Of a DNA stretch of 64,000 bases, positions 14,448 through 24,575 are shown piece by piece. The notes beneath the pieces were generated by a model. The model was not told the DNA's origin and made no database searches. It saw only the letters and a list, made by a program, of their open reading frames with translations. The stretch is taken from the NCBI RefSeq assembly GCF_900459175.1, contig NZ_UHFA01000002.1, positions 806,001-870,000 of the forward strand. The letters run 5' to 3'. Position 1 is the first letter of the stretch. Every line of letters begins with the position of its first letter. This stretch comes from Streptococcus downei MFe28 (lineage in GTDB: Bacteria > Bacillota > Bacilli > Lactobacillales > Streptococcaceae). Made by a program: the position numbers and the translations under genes.

Positions 14448-17081
14448 ATGAAAAAAAGGATTTATTGGAAGACAGTTTGGAATACCATGTTGCATTCAAA
14501 GGGCCGCTTTCTTTCCATTATGCTGTTGATGTTTCTAGGTTCTTTTACCTTTGTTGGCTTGAAGGTAACAAAGCCTAATATGCAAAAACTGGCCACTGAC
14601 TATCTGCAGGCTCACCAGACGGCTGATTTATTTGTGACGGCCCATTATGGTTTTAGTCAGGCTGATCAAACTGAGTTAAAAAATATAAAGGGAGCTGACG
14701 TAGAATTTGGAAAAGTGTCAGATATGACGATTGAAGGGACTGACGATGCTATGAGGGTTTTCTCCAATAGTCAGTCCATTTCAACTTATCAGTTGGAAAG
14801 GGGACGTTTTCCTAAAGAAACTGATGAAATTGCTCTAACCTCTTCTTTGAGAAAAAAATATAAAATTGGCGATACATTAATTTTTGAGTCTTCGAAAAAA
14901 TCTAATTTAAAAATGAAGAAGTTTAAAATTGTTGGTTTTATTAATTCATCTGAAATCTGGTCTACCTTAAATTTAGGATCGTCCACGGCAGGAGATGGGA
15001 CCCTAGCGAGTTATGGCATTGTCAGCTCCTCAGCCTTTGCAGATAACAGCAATACGCTGGCTCGAATTCGTTATGATCGTTTAAAAAAGATTAGTCCTTT
15101 TTCTGATGTTTATAGTTCAAAAATTAATCACTATCAAGATGAACTGGACAAGTTGCTGGAAGATAATGGTCAGGAGCGCCTGAGAGAATTGAAAAAGAAG
15201 CCGCAAGAAAAAGTCAATCAAAGCAAGCAGGCTTTGACAGCGGCAAAAGAACAGTTGCAAGAGCAGACAAGGGCACTCACCTCGGCTTCCCCTGATCAAC
15301 AACAGCTGGTTCAGCGGTCTCTGGCTCAGGCACGCCAAACCATTGCTCAAAAAGAGCAACAAATCCAAGAGGCTCAAGCCAAAATTGATGCTATGCCTAA
15401 ACCAACTTACACTACTTCTACGCGCTCCACAATGTTGGGCGGAGAAGGCTATACGGTTTACTCTTCCAATGCTGACAGTATGGGAAATCTAGGCAATATC
15501 TTCCCTATCGTGCTCTACGCTGTTGCCGCCTTGGTTACTTTTACAACGATGACGCGTTTTGTTGATGAAGAAAGAACCAATTCGGGATTATTTCGTGCCT
15601 TGGGCTATAGCAAGCAGGATGTTATCCGCAAATTCCTGATTTATGGTCTTGTTGCCAGTATGCTTGGTACAGTTTTGGGAATTATCGGGGGTCATTATTT
15701 GCTCTCCAGAATCGTATCACAAATTTTTACAGGGAAAATGACCTTGGGCAGTCCTGCTTTGTCTTTTTACTGGTCCTATACGCTTATCGCAGTTCTCTTA
15801 GCCTTAGTCAGTGCGGTTTTACCGGTTTATCTTATTGCCAGCCGAGAGCTGAGCGAAAAACCAGCCCAGTTATTACTGCCCAAACCGCCTATGAGAGGGG
15901 CTAAGATTTTCTTAGAACGGATAGGTTTTATCTGGAATCGCCTGAGTTTTACCCATAAAGTGACGGTTCGCAATATTTTTCGCTACAAACAGCGCATGCT
16001 CATGACCATCTTCGGCGTGGCTGGTTCGGTTGCCCTCCTTTTTGCAGGACTGGGGATTCAGTCTTCCTTGGGAAAGGTCATTAGAGAACAGTTTACACAG
16101 CTGACCCCCTATCACTTGGTGGTTATGAAAAAGGAGACAGATGAAAAGGATAAGCCTTTAAGCGACTTTTTAAAATCAAAAGAAGTAGACAGTTATCAAA
16201 GTCTTTATTACACACATTTGACCGAAGAAATCCCTCAGTTGAAAGACAGGCAGTCGATCGCTCTCATGGTAACAAACAGGACTGACTTTGATGGCTTTGT
16301 GCAGCTAAAGGATGCCAACTCTAACCGTACTCTGACACTGCCCAAGACAGGTGTCCTTATTTCTGAAAAACTGGCTCGCTTTTATAAGGTTCAGGCCGGC
16401 GAAACTTTTCGTCTCAAAGACAGCGACGGCAAGGAACGCCGTGTCAAGGTTGCGGCAGTCGTAAAAATGAATGCCGGCCATTATTTGTTTATGAGCCAAT
16501 CGGCTTACCAGGATATTTTTGGTGAAAAACCAGATAATAATGCTTATTTTATCAATTTGAAGGATGATTCGGCTTCTCAGATCAAGGATGTGTCAACTGA
16601 ATTGCTGGCTATGAACAGTGTGGTATCTGTCACTCAAAACACTTCGCGGATGAAGATGATTAAAACCATTGTCACATCCTTAAATGCTGCTATGACAGTT
16701 TTGGTCATTATCACGGTTCTTTTGGCCATTGTCATTCTTTATAATCTGACTAATATCAATATTGCCGAACGTCTCAGGGAACTCTCAACCATTAAGGTTT
16801 TAGGCTTTTTCAACAGGGAAGTAACTCTCTATATTTACCGAGAAACCATTGTTCTGTCTTTGATAGGCATTGTTCTTGGTCTGGGAGCCGGCCGTTATCT
16901 CCATCAGAGCATTATGGAAATGATTGGCTCAGATAATGTCTCATTCGGCACGGTGGTTGATGAGACGGTTTATGTGATACCAATCATCTTTATCGGGCTT
17001 ATTCTTGTCGGATTGGGACTGATTGTTCACCGCCGCCTTAAAAATCTTGATATGCTGGAAGCTCTGCAGTCGGTAGAGTGA
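14448..17081 (+). CDS. ABC transporter permease with two FtsX domains
   Basis: 877 aa. An N-terminal membrane helix (about 18-36) precedes an extracytoplasmic MacB-like region. That region contains a polar coiled coil (about residues 225-315, rich in Q, K, E and A). A first FtsX domain (three helices, about 350-470) follows, then a second helix pair and periplasm-like region, and a final FtsX domain (about 740-870, ITVLLAIVILYNLTNINIAER). This layout is seen in TetR-controlled streptococcal exporters of unknown substrate. AGGTG precedes the ATG. The same system likely includes the ATPase at 13515. Confidence 0.9.
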   Translation: MKKRIYWKTVWNTMLHSKGRFLSIMLLMFLGSFTFVGLKVTKPNMQKLATDYLQAHQTADLFVTAHYGFSQADQTELKNIKGADVEFGKVSDMTIEGTDDAMRVFSNSQSISTYQLERGRFPKETDEIALTSSLRKKYKIGDTLIFESSKKSNLKMKKFKIVGFINSSEIWSTLNLGSSTAGDGTLASYGIVSSSAFADNSNTLARIRYDRLKKISPFSDVYSSKINHYQDELDKLLEDNGQERLRELKKKPQEKVNQSKQALTAAKEQLQEQTRALTSASPDQQQLVQRSLAQARQTIAQKEQQIQEAQAKIDAMPKPTYTTSTRSTMLGGEGYTVYSSNADSMGNLGNIFPIVLYAVAALVTFTTMTRFVDEERTNSGLFRALGYSKQDVIRKFLIYGLVASMLGTVLGIIGGHYLLSRIVSQIFTGKMTLGSPALSFYWSYTLIAVLLALVSAVLPVYLIASRELSEKPAQLLLPKPPMRGAKIFLERIGFIWNRLSFTHKVTVRNIFRYKQRMLMTIFGVAGSVALLFAGLGIQSSLGKVIREQFTQLTPYHLVVMKKETDEKDKPLSDFLKSKEVDSYQSLYYTHLTEEIPQLKDRQSIALMVTNRTDFDGFVQLKDANSNRTLTLPKTGVLISEKLARFYKVQAGETFRLKDSDGKERRVKVAAVVKMNAGHYLFMSQSAYQDIFGEKPDNNAYFINLKDDSASQIKDVSTELLAMNSVVSVTQNTSRMKMIKTIVTSLNAAMTVLVIITVLLAIVILYNLTNINIAERLRELSTIKVLGFFNREVTLYIYRETIVLSLIGIVLGLGAGRYLHQSIMEMIGSDNVSFGTVVDETVYVIPIIFIGLILVGLGLIVHRRLKNLDMLEALQSVE

Positions 17082-18130
17082 TGATTTTCTAATAGAATGG
17101 TTGTTGGAAATTGCCCAAAAGAGTGATATAGCTTGAAAGGTCCAGTAGACTGTCTAGAGTTGGAAATAAAATTAGCGAAGGGTGTTTTAAGGTCTTATAG
17201 AATCCTTTAAAGTTAGCCACAGGGTTACTGTGCTGGATAGGTTTTAACATGTTGTTTAGCTATTGAAACGCTAAACTCCTGTGTTTAAAATGTGAAACGA
17301 ATCGGAACAATAATTTTCCAGACTTATTGATTTTATAAATATCAGTCAGTAAATGCACAGCTATAAGTGCGACGAGGATGAAATCTATTTGTGAATGGAC
17401 TTGTTAGCTACTGCAAGGGGATAAAAATGTCAGGAAAATGCAGCCCATGCAGCCGCTATGTGGTGAGATAGGCCAAAACCAAGTCGAGAAAGGTGGCCAG
17501 CACTGGCACTATATCAGAGCCCATAATAAGGAAAGAAATGACACTCCAGATTCCCAAAGCCAATGAGTTGTTTTGTACGTCTACCATAAATGCTCAGAAA
17601 ATCAGCATAAGCACGAGGACAGGGATACCGCCTTCAAGAGTGATGACCATATTTCCTAATACTCGCTGAAAATTAAAGGTTCATTTTTTGAGAGTTTCTA
17701 ACGCAGCAAGTTTATCGCTAGGGGGGACTTTCTTAGCTGCCTGACTCAATAGAGTATCGATTTTAAAAATGCCATGGCGTTAGTCGTGCGGATGCAAGAA
17801 CAAACCGTTTGGGGAAGGGTTTGTTAAATCCAAGGGAGTTTCATTCCAACACGAAGTTAGGACAGTTAATTTTATTGGTCTAACCGAGTTAGTGAGGGAG
17901 CTAGACCTCGTCTCTTTAGAGGCAGTGGTCTTTTCTCCTTCCTGTTTTTGATTTTATTTGAGTATAAGCTCACTTTTGTTTGCTATTGATTCCGAAAAAG
18001 CGATGCATTTCAGATGTATTTTAATTATATGGATTTTCAGTTTTGATTTTAATTCAGTAATAGTTTACCAAGTATAAAAGTCTGGGTTCTTATAGCTTTT
18101 GTAAGGATGTTTTTCTCTCAAATTTTGTGG
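17082..18130. other. gene-poor degraded region
   Basis: About 1.05 kb without an intact gene. It holds a decayed minus-strand membrane-protein frame (17456-17800), a weak GACC.../...GGTC hairpin near 17911-17935, and at about 17947-17967 a sequence TTTGATTTTATTTGAGTAT resembling the right end of the BOX-like repeats. No RNA gene was recognised. Confidence 0.5.
17456..17800 (-). pseudogene. decayed small membrane protein
   Basis: On the minus strand one frame reads KIDTLLSQAAKKVPP..., then TGA (17681-17683), TFNFQRVLGNMVITLEGG..., TGA (17594-17596), then AFMVDVQNNSLALG... ending at TAG (17456-17458). All three pieces are in the same frame. Two hydrophobic segments typical of membrane helices are present. 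The two internal TGA codons would be explained by single TGG (Trp) to TGA changes. Upstream another in-frame stop appears near 17785. Family not recognised. Confidence 0.5.
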
Positions 18131-18136
18131 TATAAT
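18129..18136 (+). promoter_or_regulatory. gatCAB promoter (-10)
   Basis: TGGTATAAT (TATAAT 18131-18136) is an extended -10 about 140 bp before the gatC ATG. The resulting leader includes a GAGCA/TGCTC hairpin near 18182-18203. No known riboswitch was recognised. Confidence 0.55.
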
Positions 18137-18275
18137 TTCAAAGACTATGTGAACTTATAGGAGAAGAAAGGAATAGAACCCGAGCAAAAAGAAAAGTGCT
18201 CAGATAAGCTAATGTCAAGCAAGATTTTCTTTGGCTTTCTGACCAGTTTTTCTCGGCGTTCTTGGTATCTCAACC

Positions 18276-18578
18276 ATGAAAATTTCGGAAGAAGAAGTAC
18301 GTCATGTAGCGACTCTGTCCAAGTTGGCCTTTTCGGATCAGGAAACGACTGAATTTGCGACAACTTTGACCAAAATCGTTGACATGGTTGAACTTTTGAA
18401 TGAAGTAGATACGACTGGTGTTGCGATTACGACCACCATGGCTGATCGGCGGACGGTTTTGCGTCCTGATGTAGCTGAAGAAGGGACCGACCGCGATCAG
18501 CTCTTTAAAAATGTACCTGAATCGAAGGATTACTATATCAAGGTACCAGCAATCTTGGATGATGGGGGAGAGGCCTAA
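18276..18578 (+). CDS. gatC: Asp-tRNA(Asn)/Glu-tRNA(Gln) amidotransferase subunit C
   Basis: 100 aa. It is the small clamp subunit that stabilises the GatA-GatB interface in the complex converting misacylated Glu-tRNA(Gln) (and Asp-tRNA(Asn)) to the correct amide form. Motifs [24 protein letters not shown] and LRPDVAEEG are typical. The ATG fits the family N-terminus but lacks a clear Shine-Dalgarno; the sequence before it is GGTATCTCAACC. The stop overlaps the gatA start by one base. Confidence 0.96.
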   Translation: MKISEEEVRHVATLSKLAFSDQETTEFATTLTKIVDMVELLNEVDTTGVAITTTMADRRTVLRPDVAEEGTDRDQLFKNVPESKDYYIKVPAILDDGGEA

Positions 18579-20044
18579 TGTCTTTTAATAATCAAACAGT
18601 TGAAGAACTCCACAATCTCTTGGTCAAAAAAGAAATTTCTGCGACAGAGCTGACCCAGGCTACCCTTGAGGATATTAGTTCTCGTGAAGAAACTGTCGGT
18701 TCCTTTATCACGGTGGCCCAAGAAGAAGCCTTGTCTCAAGCCAAGGCTCTTGATGAGGAAGGTATTGATGCTGACAATGTCCTGTCTGGTATTCCTTTGG
18801 CCGTCAAGGATAATATCTCTACTAAGGGAATTTTGACAACAGCAGCGTCTAAGATGCTCTGCAATTACGAGCCCATCTTTGATGCGACGGCAGTTGCCAA
18901 TGCTAAGCAAAAGGGCATGATTGTGGTCGGTAAGACCAATATGGACGAATTTGCCATGGGGGGCTCGACCGAAACGTCCTACTTCAAAAAAACCAAGAAC
19001 GCCTGGGATCAAACTAAGGTCCCTGGTGGTTCTTCTGGTGGTTCGGCAACAGCTGTAGCTTCTGGTCAAGTTCGCCTCTCTCTAGGGTCTGATACAGGTG
19101 GCTCTATCCGTCAACCAGCAGCCTTTAACGGGGTTGTTGGTCTCAAGCCAACCTATGGAACGGTTTCGCGTTTTGGTCTCATTGCCTTCGGGAGCTCGCT
19201 GGATCAGATTGGTCCTTTTTCTCAGACGGTTAAAGAAAATGCTCAAGTCCTCAATGCTATTGCCAGTGAGGACAAGAAGGATTCAACTTCTGCACCTGTG
19301 CGGATTGCGGACTATACCAGCAAGATTGGTCAAGACATCAAGGGGATGAAGATTGCCCTACCTAAGGAATACTTGGGCGAGGGAATTGATCCACAAATTA
19401 AGGAAAATATCCTAGCGGCAGCCCAGCAATTTGAAAAATTGGGAGCTGTGGTCGAAGAAGTTAGCCTGCCTCATTCTAAGTACGGTGTGGCGGTCTACTA
19501 CATCATCGCTTCCTCAGAAGCTTCTTCTAACCTGCAGCGTTTCGACGGCATTCGTTACGGTTTCCGAGCTGACGAGGCCACTAGTCTAGAAGATATCTAT
19601 GTCAAGACCCGCAGTCAAGGCTTTGGTGACGAGGTCAAAAGGCGGATTATGCTGGGGACCTTCAGTCTGTCATCTGGTTATTACGATGCCTACTTTAAAA
19701 AGGCTGGTCAGGTGCGGACCTTGATTATTCAGGACTTTGAAAAGGTCTTTGCCGACTATGATTTGATTTTGGGACCAACTTCTCCGACAGTAGCCTTCGG
19801 TTTGGATACCCTCAATCATGACCCAGTTGCCATGTACTTGGCGGACCTTCTGACCATTCCGGTCAATCTAGCTGGTCTGCCAGGGATTTCCCTGCCATCT
19901 GGCTTTGTTGACGGGCTTCCTGTTGGCCTGCAACTGATTGGTCCTAAATATGGTGAAGAAACCATCTACCAAGCAGCGGCAGCCTTTGAAGCAGTAACCG
20001 ATTTTCACAAGCAACAGCCAAAAATCTTTGGAGGTGACAACTAA
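18578..20044 (+). CDS. gatA: Asp-tRNA(Asn)/Glu-tRNA(Gln) amidotransferase subunit A
   Basis: 488 aa amidase-signature enzyme that releases ammonia from glutamine for GatB. The Ser-cisSer-Lys triad is visible: Lys77 in LAVKDNI, and the signature [20 protein letters not shown] followed by [14 protein letters not shown]. Full length. It overlaps gatC by one base and gatB by one base, indicating translational coupling. Gene order C-A-B is standard for Firmicutes. Confidence 0.97.
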   Translation: MSFNNQTVEELHNLLVKKEISATELTQATLEDISSREETVGSFITVAQEEALSQAKALDEEGIDADNVLSGIPLAVKDNISTKGILTTAASKMLCNYEPIFDATAVANAKQKGMIVVGKTNMDEFAMGGSTETSYFKKTKNAWDQTKVPGGSSGGSATAVASGQVRLSLGSDTGGSIRQPAAFNGVVGLKPTYGTVSRFGLIAFGSSLDQIGPFSQTVKENAQVLNAIASEDKKDSTSAPVRIADYTSKIGQDIKGMKIALPKEYLGEGIDPQIKENILAAAQQFEKLGAVVEEVSLPHSKYGVAVYYIIASSEASSNLQRFDGIRYGFRADEATSLEDIYVKTRSQGFGDEVKRRIMLGTFSLSSGYYDAYFKKAGQVRTLIIQDFEKVFADYDLILGPTSPTVAFGLDTLNHDPVAMYLADLLTIPVNLAGLPGISLPSGFVDGLPVGLQLIGPKYGEETIYQAAAAFEAVTDFHKQQPKIFGGDN

Positions 20045-21486
20045 TGAACTTTGAAACCATTATCGGACTGGAAGTCCATGTGGAATTAAATACCAATTCA
20101 AAAATTTTCTCACCTTCATCAGCCCACTTTGGTCAAAATCCCAATGCCAATACCAATGTTATTGACTGGTCCTTCCCAGGGGTCTTGCCGGTTATGAACA
20201 AGGGTGTTATTGATGCGGGTATCAAGGCGGCCTTGGCCCTAAATATGGATATCCACCAAAGTATGCACTTTGACCGCAAAAATTATTTCTATCCTGATAA
20301 CCCTAAGGCCTACCAGATTTCCCAATTTGATGAGCCCATTGGTTACAATGGCTGGCTGGAAGCTCAGCTGGACGATGGTTCAACCAAGAAAATCCGTATT
20401 GAGCGGGCCCACTTGGAAGAAGATGCCGGTAAGAATACCCATGCGGACGATGGCTATTCCTATGTGGACCTCAACCGGCAGGGCGTGCCTTTGATTGAGA
20501 TTGTTTCTGAGGCCGACATGCGCTCACCCGAGGAAGCCTATGCCTATCTGACTGCCCTCAAGGAAATTATCCAATATACCGGCATTTCTGATGTCAAGAT
20601 GGAAGAAGGTTCCATGCGGGTGGATGCCAATATTTCTCTGCGGCCTTATGGTCAAGAGGAATTTGGCACCAAGACCGAGCTCAAGAACCTCAATTCCTTC
20701 AGCAATGTCCGCAAGGGCTTGGAATACGAAGTCGAACGCCAGGCCAAAATTCTGCGCTCGGGTGGGGTCATTCGCCAAGAAACCCGTCGCTATGATGAAG
20801 CCAACAAGGGAACCATCCTTATGCGGGTCAAGGAAGGGGCAGCGGACTACCGTTACTTTCCAGAGCCTGACCTACCAATCTTTGAGATTTCTGACGATTG
20901 GATTGAGGAAATGCGAGGCGACCTGCCTGAATTTGCCAAGGACCGCAGGGCCAGATATGTCAGCCAATATGGCCTATCTGACTACGATGCTAACCAGCTG
21001 ACGGCCAACAAGGTTACCTCTGACTTTTTTGAGGCTGCTGTTGGTCTGGGTGGCGATGCCAAACAGATTTCCAACTGGCTCCAAGGCGAAGTGGCTCAAT
21101 TCCTCAATAGCGAGAACAAGAACTTGGAAGATATCCAGCTGACTCCAGACAATCTGGTGGAAATGCTGGGCTTGATTGAAGACAGCACTATTTCTTCTAA
21201 GATTGCTAAGAAGGTCTTTGTTCACCTCGCTAAAAATGGCGGCGGGGCTCGTGACTATGTGGAAAAGGCTGGTCTGGTGCAAATCTCCGACCCTGAGATT
21301 TTGATTCCAATTATCCACCAAGTCTTTGCAGATAATGAAGCAGCCGTTGCTGACTTCAAGTCAGGCAAACGCAATGCCGACAAGGCCTTCACCGGCTTCC
21401 TCATGAAGGCAACCAAGGGGCAAGCCAACCCACAAGTTGCCCTCAAACTCTTGGCTCAAGAGTTGGCTAAGTTGAAGGAAGAGTAG
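20044..21486 (+). CDS. gatB: Asp-tRNA(Asn)/Glu-tRNA(Gln) amidotransferase subunit B
   Basis: 480 aa. GatB phosphorylates and amidates the glutamyl or aspartyl group on tRNA. The N-terminal catalytic cradle begins [15 protein letters not shown] and contains [20 protein letters not shown]. The C-terminal YqeY-like tail domain (about 330-480) binds tRNA. Length is normal. It ends the operon; a strong terminator follows at 21510. Confidence 0.97.
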   Translation: MNFETIIGLEVHVELNTNSKIFSPSSAHFGQNPNANTNVIDWSFPGVLPVMNKGVIDAGIKAALALNMDIHQSMHFDRKNYFYPDNPKAYQISQFDEPIGYNGWLEAQLDDGSTKKIRIERAHLEEDAGKNTHADDGYSYVDLNRQGVPLIEIVSEADMRSPEEAYAYLTALKEIIQYTGISDVKMEEGSMRVDANISLRPYGQEEFGTKTELKNLNSFSNVRKGLEYEVERQAKILRSGGVIRQETRRYDEANKGTILMRVKEGAADYRYFPEPDLPIFEISDDWIEEMRGDLPEFAKDRRARYVSQYGLSDYDANQLTANKVTSDFFEAAVGLGGDAKQISNWLQGEVAQFLNSENKNLEDIQLTPDNLVEMLGLIEDSTISSKIAKKVFVHLAKNGGGARDYVEKAGLVQISDPEILIPIIHQVFADNEAAVADFKSGKRNADKAFTGFLMKATKGQANPQVALKLLAQELAKLKEE

Positions 21487-21509
21487 GGGAAATAATAGAA
21501 AATAAATAG

Positions 21510-21540
21510 GGATCCAGTTAAGTAGAACTGGGTCCTTTTT
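21510..21540 (+). terminator. terminator after gatB
   Basis: A 10-bp stem GGATCCAGTT/AACTGGGTCC (21510-21519 with 21526-21535, one G-U) is followed by TTTTT. Confidence 0.88.
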
Positions 21541-21667
21541 ATGCGCAAAAGACTTTCTTATTTTCTTAAATGGCGTAAAATGGTAAGAGCTTGGCGGAAA
21601 TTGTTATGGGATTGTGTCGGTCTATCTTTTAAAATAGAACCATCACTAAAAGAAAAGAGAGAGAAAT

Positions 21668-22489
21668 ATGTCTAAAGCAAAAAAAGTTATTTTAATTACG
21701 GGAGCTTCATCAGGAATGGGGAAAATAACGGCTCAGGATTTAATCAAGGCGGGTCATACCGTCTACTGTGTCGCTCGTAGCCTTGATAAGATGAAGGACT
21801 TGGCCCAACTAGGCGGTCATGTTCTGAAAATGGATGTCACCAGCGAAGGGGACATTGAAGAGGTTGTCAAGCGGATTATTGACGAGCAAGGGCGGATTGA
21901 CGTCCTTTGGAACAATGCAGGCTATGGTCTCTGTGGTCCAGTTGAGGAGATGCCCATGGAAAGAGTGCAGATGCAGTTTGAGGTCAATGTCTATGGTGTG
22001 GCTCGTTTGACCCAAAAGGTCCTACCTTTCATGCGTCAACAAAGAGATGGCCTCATTATTAATACCTCATCTATGGGTGGGAAAATCTATTCACCACTAG
22101 GAGCATGGTACCATGCCACTAAACATGCCATTGAAGGTTACAGCGATTGTCTCCGTTTGGAATTGAAGGCCTTTAACATAAAGGTTGTTCTGCTTGAACC
22201 AGGAATCATTAACACGGACTTCTATCAAGGAGTACGTGACAATTTCTCTTTTGAATCGCAAAATGGCCCCTACAAGGAAGTGGCCAATGCCTATATCAAG
22301 TCTATGGATAATCCGCCAGTAGCAGGTTCTAATCCAGCTGTCATTTCTAAAATTGTTCAAAAGATTATCAATGCCCGTAAACCCAAACCACGCTATCTAG
22401 TTGGACAAGGAGCACACCTCTTAGTCGGTATCCGCCGTATCCTAGGAGATCGTATCTATGACCGTATGATGTTACGTCAAATGAAATAA
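21668..22489 (+). CDS. short-chain dehydrogenase/reductase
   Basis: 273 aa classical SDR. It has the NAD(P)-binding motif ITGASSGMGKITAQDL (residues about 10-25), NNAGYG, and the active-site pair in YHATKHAIEGYSD with the preceding Ser in NTSSMGG. The C-terminal extension (KPKPRYLVGQGAHLLVG) is of the type seen in oxidoreductases annotated YqjQ or DltE-like. Substrate unknown. The ribosome site is AGAGAGA. It ends 12 bp before an AraC-family regulator in the same direction, so the two form an operon. Confidence 0.85.
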   Translation: MSKAKKVILITGASSGMGKITAQDLIKAGHTVYCVARSLDKMKDLAQLGGHVLKMDVTSEGDIEEVVKRIIDEQGRIDVLWNNAGYGLCGPVEEMPMERVQMQFEVNVYGVARLTQKVLPFMRQQRDGLIINTSSMGGKIYSPLGAWYHATKHAIEGYSDCLRLELKAFNIKVVLLEPGIINTDFYQGVRDNFSFESQNGPYKEVANAYIKSMDNPPVAGSNPAVISKIVQKIINARKPKPRYLVGQGAHLLVGIRRILGDRIYDRMMLRQMK

Positions 22490-22501
22490 GGAAGTTTTTC
22501 A

Positions 22502-23479
22502 ATGAAACTAGCAGTTACTCGAGGGCTAGAAGATTATCTGAAAACTCTAGGACTGGATTTTTCCAGCCTACTTCATAAAGCCGCTATTCCCAATAAATTA
22601 AGGAACGAAGAAATTGAGTTGACCAGTTTAGAATACTTTCGTTTGCTGGACGAGCTCGACCGAGTGCTTGACGAAAAGGAAATTCGAGCCCTTAGCCAGA
22701 TTGCCAATCTCCAGCTTTTAGTTCCCGCCTTTTTTGCAGCCTTATCGGCTAAAAATGGCCTGGAAGCCTTGGAGCGGTTTGCTCATTTTAAAAAGTTGGT
22801 TGGTCCCATTGAGGTGGAATTGATGGTGACGGAGCTATCAGTCTCTGTCCATTTTAGCTATGCTCTCAGGCAGTTCGACCTGCCGAAGCTTGCGGTACTT
22901 AATGAACAATTGCTCCTCTTAAATCTCCTAAAGACCGGAACAGGACAATCCATTCAACCCATTTTGCTTGAAAGCCCCTTTGATTATGAGGAGGAGACCC
23001 TAGCTGAATTTGGCCAACTAGTCCAAAAGTCGACCTATAATCAGCTAGTCTTTGCTAGGGTTGATTTGGACCAACCTTTTATCACCCAAAATAATATCAT
23101 GTGGCACTATCTAGAGCCAGAGCTCAACAAGCATTTGGCTAGCCTAGAGGGTGAGAAGTCTTTTGCCACTTATGTACAAGAGGAGCTCCTCTCCGCCATT
23201 CCGGCAGGCAACTTTCTTGTGGAAGATATCGCCCAACGTTTGGGTCTTAGCAGTCGGACTCTACAACGGAATTTAAAAGCGGAAAACACTTCGTTTAAGG
23301 AGCAGGTTCAGGCAGTCCAGAAGGCTATGGCAGTTTCGTATTTGCAATTGAACTTATCCACCGAAGAAATCGCAGATTTACTGGGTTATACCGAGGTTGC
23401 TGCCTTTAGTCGGGCTTTTAAAAAATGGCTGGGGATGACGGTGACTGACTATCGAAAAAGGCTACTGGTGAGTGAATGA
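22502..23479 (+). CDS. AraC family regulator with arabinose-binding-like N-domain
   Basis: 325 aa. The first roughly 215 residues match the AraC subset with an all-alpha N-terminal domain (PF12625, Arabinose_bd, by pattern). The last 100 carry two HTHs: NFLVEDIAQRLGLSSRTLQR and STEEIADLLGYTEVAAFSRA followed by FKKWLGMTVTDYRK. This architecture is common in Proteobacteria and uncommon in streptococci (general knowledge). It likely controls the short-chain dehydrogenase directly upstream. AAGGAAG precedes the ATG. Confidence 0.85.
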   Translation: MKLAVTRGLEDYLKTLGLDFSSLLHKAAIPNKLRNEEIELTSLEYFRLLDELDRVLDEKEIRALSQIANLQLLVPAFFAALSAKNGLEALERFAHFKKLVGPIEVELMVTELSVSVHFSYALRQFDLPKLAVLNEQLLLLNLLKTGTGQSIQPILLESPFDYEEETLAEFGQLVQKSTYNQLVFARVDLDQPFITQNNIMWHYLEPELNKHLASLEGEKSFATYVQEELLSAIPAGNFLVEDIAQRLGLSSRTLQRNLKAENTSFKEQVQAVQKAMAVSYLQLNLSTEEIADLLGYTEVAAFSRAFKKWLGMTVTDYRKRLLVSE

Positions 23480-23533
23480 ACTGGACTAGACTAGGAGGAG
23501 AGTCAGACTTTTTGTTTTGTTGCTAAAATTAGC

Positions 23534-23539
23534 TATAAT
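23534..23539 (+). promoter_or_regulatory. promoter of the DUF3114-like gene
   Basis: -10 TATAAT at 23534-23539 with TTGTTT (23512-23517) 16 bp upstream. Confidence 0.55.
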
Positions 23540-23660
23540 AGGAAAGTCAAGATAGACGGGACTTCAAAATCTTATGGCACCAAAAGGGGGAATCCTGATT
23601 TTCCAGTTTTTTCGTCTTTTTCAAGAGTTTAATAGCTATGTCCAAAAGAAAGGAGGAGCC

Positions 23661-24533
23661 ATGCTCATTGGTTCAAAGGAATTTTTGCAGGAATGGCGGA
23701 CCATAAAAAAGGAGCAGACGCCACGAGCTGCTCTGGAATTTTTATTGGCTAGCTTGGCCATGCCAGAGGATCTCTCCGGTCAGTTGGAGGAAAATCAGGC
23801 CTTGGTCGCTAAATTTTCGCCTGATTTGGCTCCTCATGACCGTTTTTGGGCTGAACTAACTAAACAGGTTCGATTAGCCATGAAGGGGCGAGATTTTCAG
23901 GAGAAGACCAGCCTTAACCGCCAGCTCCACCAGCTCCGCTATGTCATTTCCAGTCAGCAGGCCCAGTATGTCCGTCAATATTACCGAAAACATGGCATGA
24001 GTGACCAGGATGCTCTGATTGCCTACCTGCGGGCCAATCATCTCAGGCCCAGCCTCTGGGACCATGCCAGATTGCACAATAAACGCCAGATCAATGCAGG
24101 TGATTTTCACTTTCCTGACCAGCAAGAATCCTATAATATCAAGGTTCTCCTCCAGTTTCGGACGGAATTTATCATCGATAGTCAAGGGAATTTTCTCAAT
24201 GAAGTTGATGCCGAAAAGGTGACAGCCAATGGTATCATCAATGGGGCCAGTTTCAATTACGGCAACAATAACAAGAGTCATTTGCGTCTGGATGTTTATC
24301 CTGTCAGCCCTCATGACCCAGCCTTTCGTAATCAAGCTACCAAGGGCTACCGCTCTCCCAATCGGACGGGCAGGATTCGCTTGGGCAGGTTCTGGCAAGA
24401 GAGGCAAACAGCTGATTTCGAGAAGAGTTTTTACAATAAAAAAGGGGGCTATGCCAAGGAAGGTCAGGCCCTCATCAGCTTGGTCAAGCAACGGAAAAAA
24501 GTCTTCAAAAGGGCTTTGCGTGATAGGAAGTAG
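23661..24533 (+). CDS. uncharacterised protein, DUF3114-like
   Basis: 290 aa from the chosen ATG at 23661, which has AAAGGAGGAG upstream; longer in-frame starts to 23574 lack one. Soluble, basic and rich in Q, R and K, with no signal peptide or membrane helix. Segments such as RQYYRKHGMSDQDALIAYLR, FNYGNNNKSHLRLDVYP and GRIRLGRFW resemble a family of streptococcal proteins I recall as DUF3114, without known function. It stands alone with its own promoter, between an AraC regulator and a repeat element. Confidence 0.7.
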   Translation: MLIGSKEFLQEWRTIKKEQTPRAALEFLLASLAMPEDLSGQLEENQALVAKFSPDLAPHDRFWAELTKQVRLAMKGRDFQEKTSLNRQLHQLRYVISSQQAQYVRQYYRKHGMSDQDALIAYLRANHLRPSLWDHARLHNKRQINAGDFHFPDQQESYNIKVLLQFRTEFIIDSQGNFLNEVDAEKVTANGIINGASFNYGNNNKSHLRLDVYPVSPHDPAFRNQATKGYRSPNRTGRIRLGRFWQERQTADFEKSFYNKKGGYAKEGQALISLVKQRKKVFKRALRDRK

Positions 24534-24575
24534 TCAAGCTCTAAGACTAGTGCCTTTTTGCTTTGATATAGATAT

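Noticed and set aside
17681..17683. Selenocysteine or TGA recoding in the 17456-17800 frame
   Set aside because: No SECIS-like hairpin or selenium genes seen, and another upstream stop is present; decay is the simpler reading.
18575..19069. 164-codon minus-strand ORF opposite gatA
   Set aside because: It lies wholly over the conserved GatA N-terminal coding sequence.
23874..24491. 205-codon minus-strand ORF opposite the DUF3114-like gene
   Set aside because: The plus-strand gene has the promoter and ribosome site; the opposite frame has neither.
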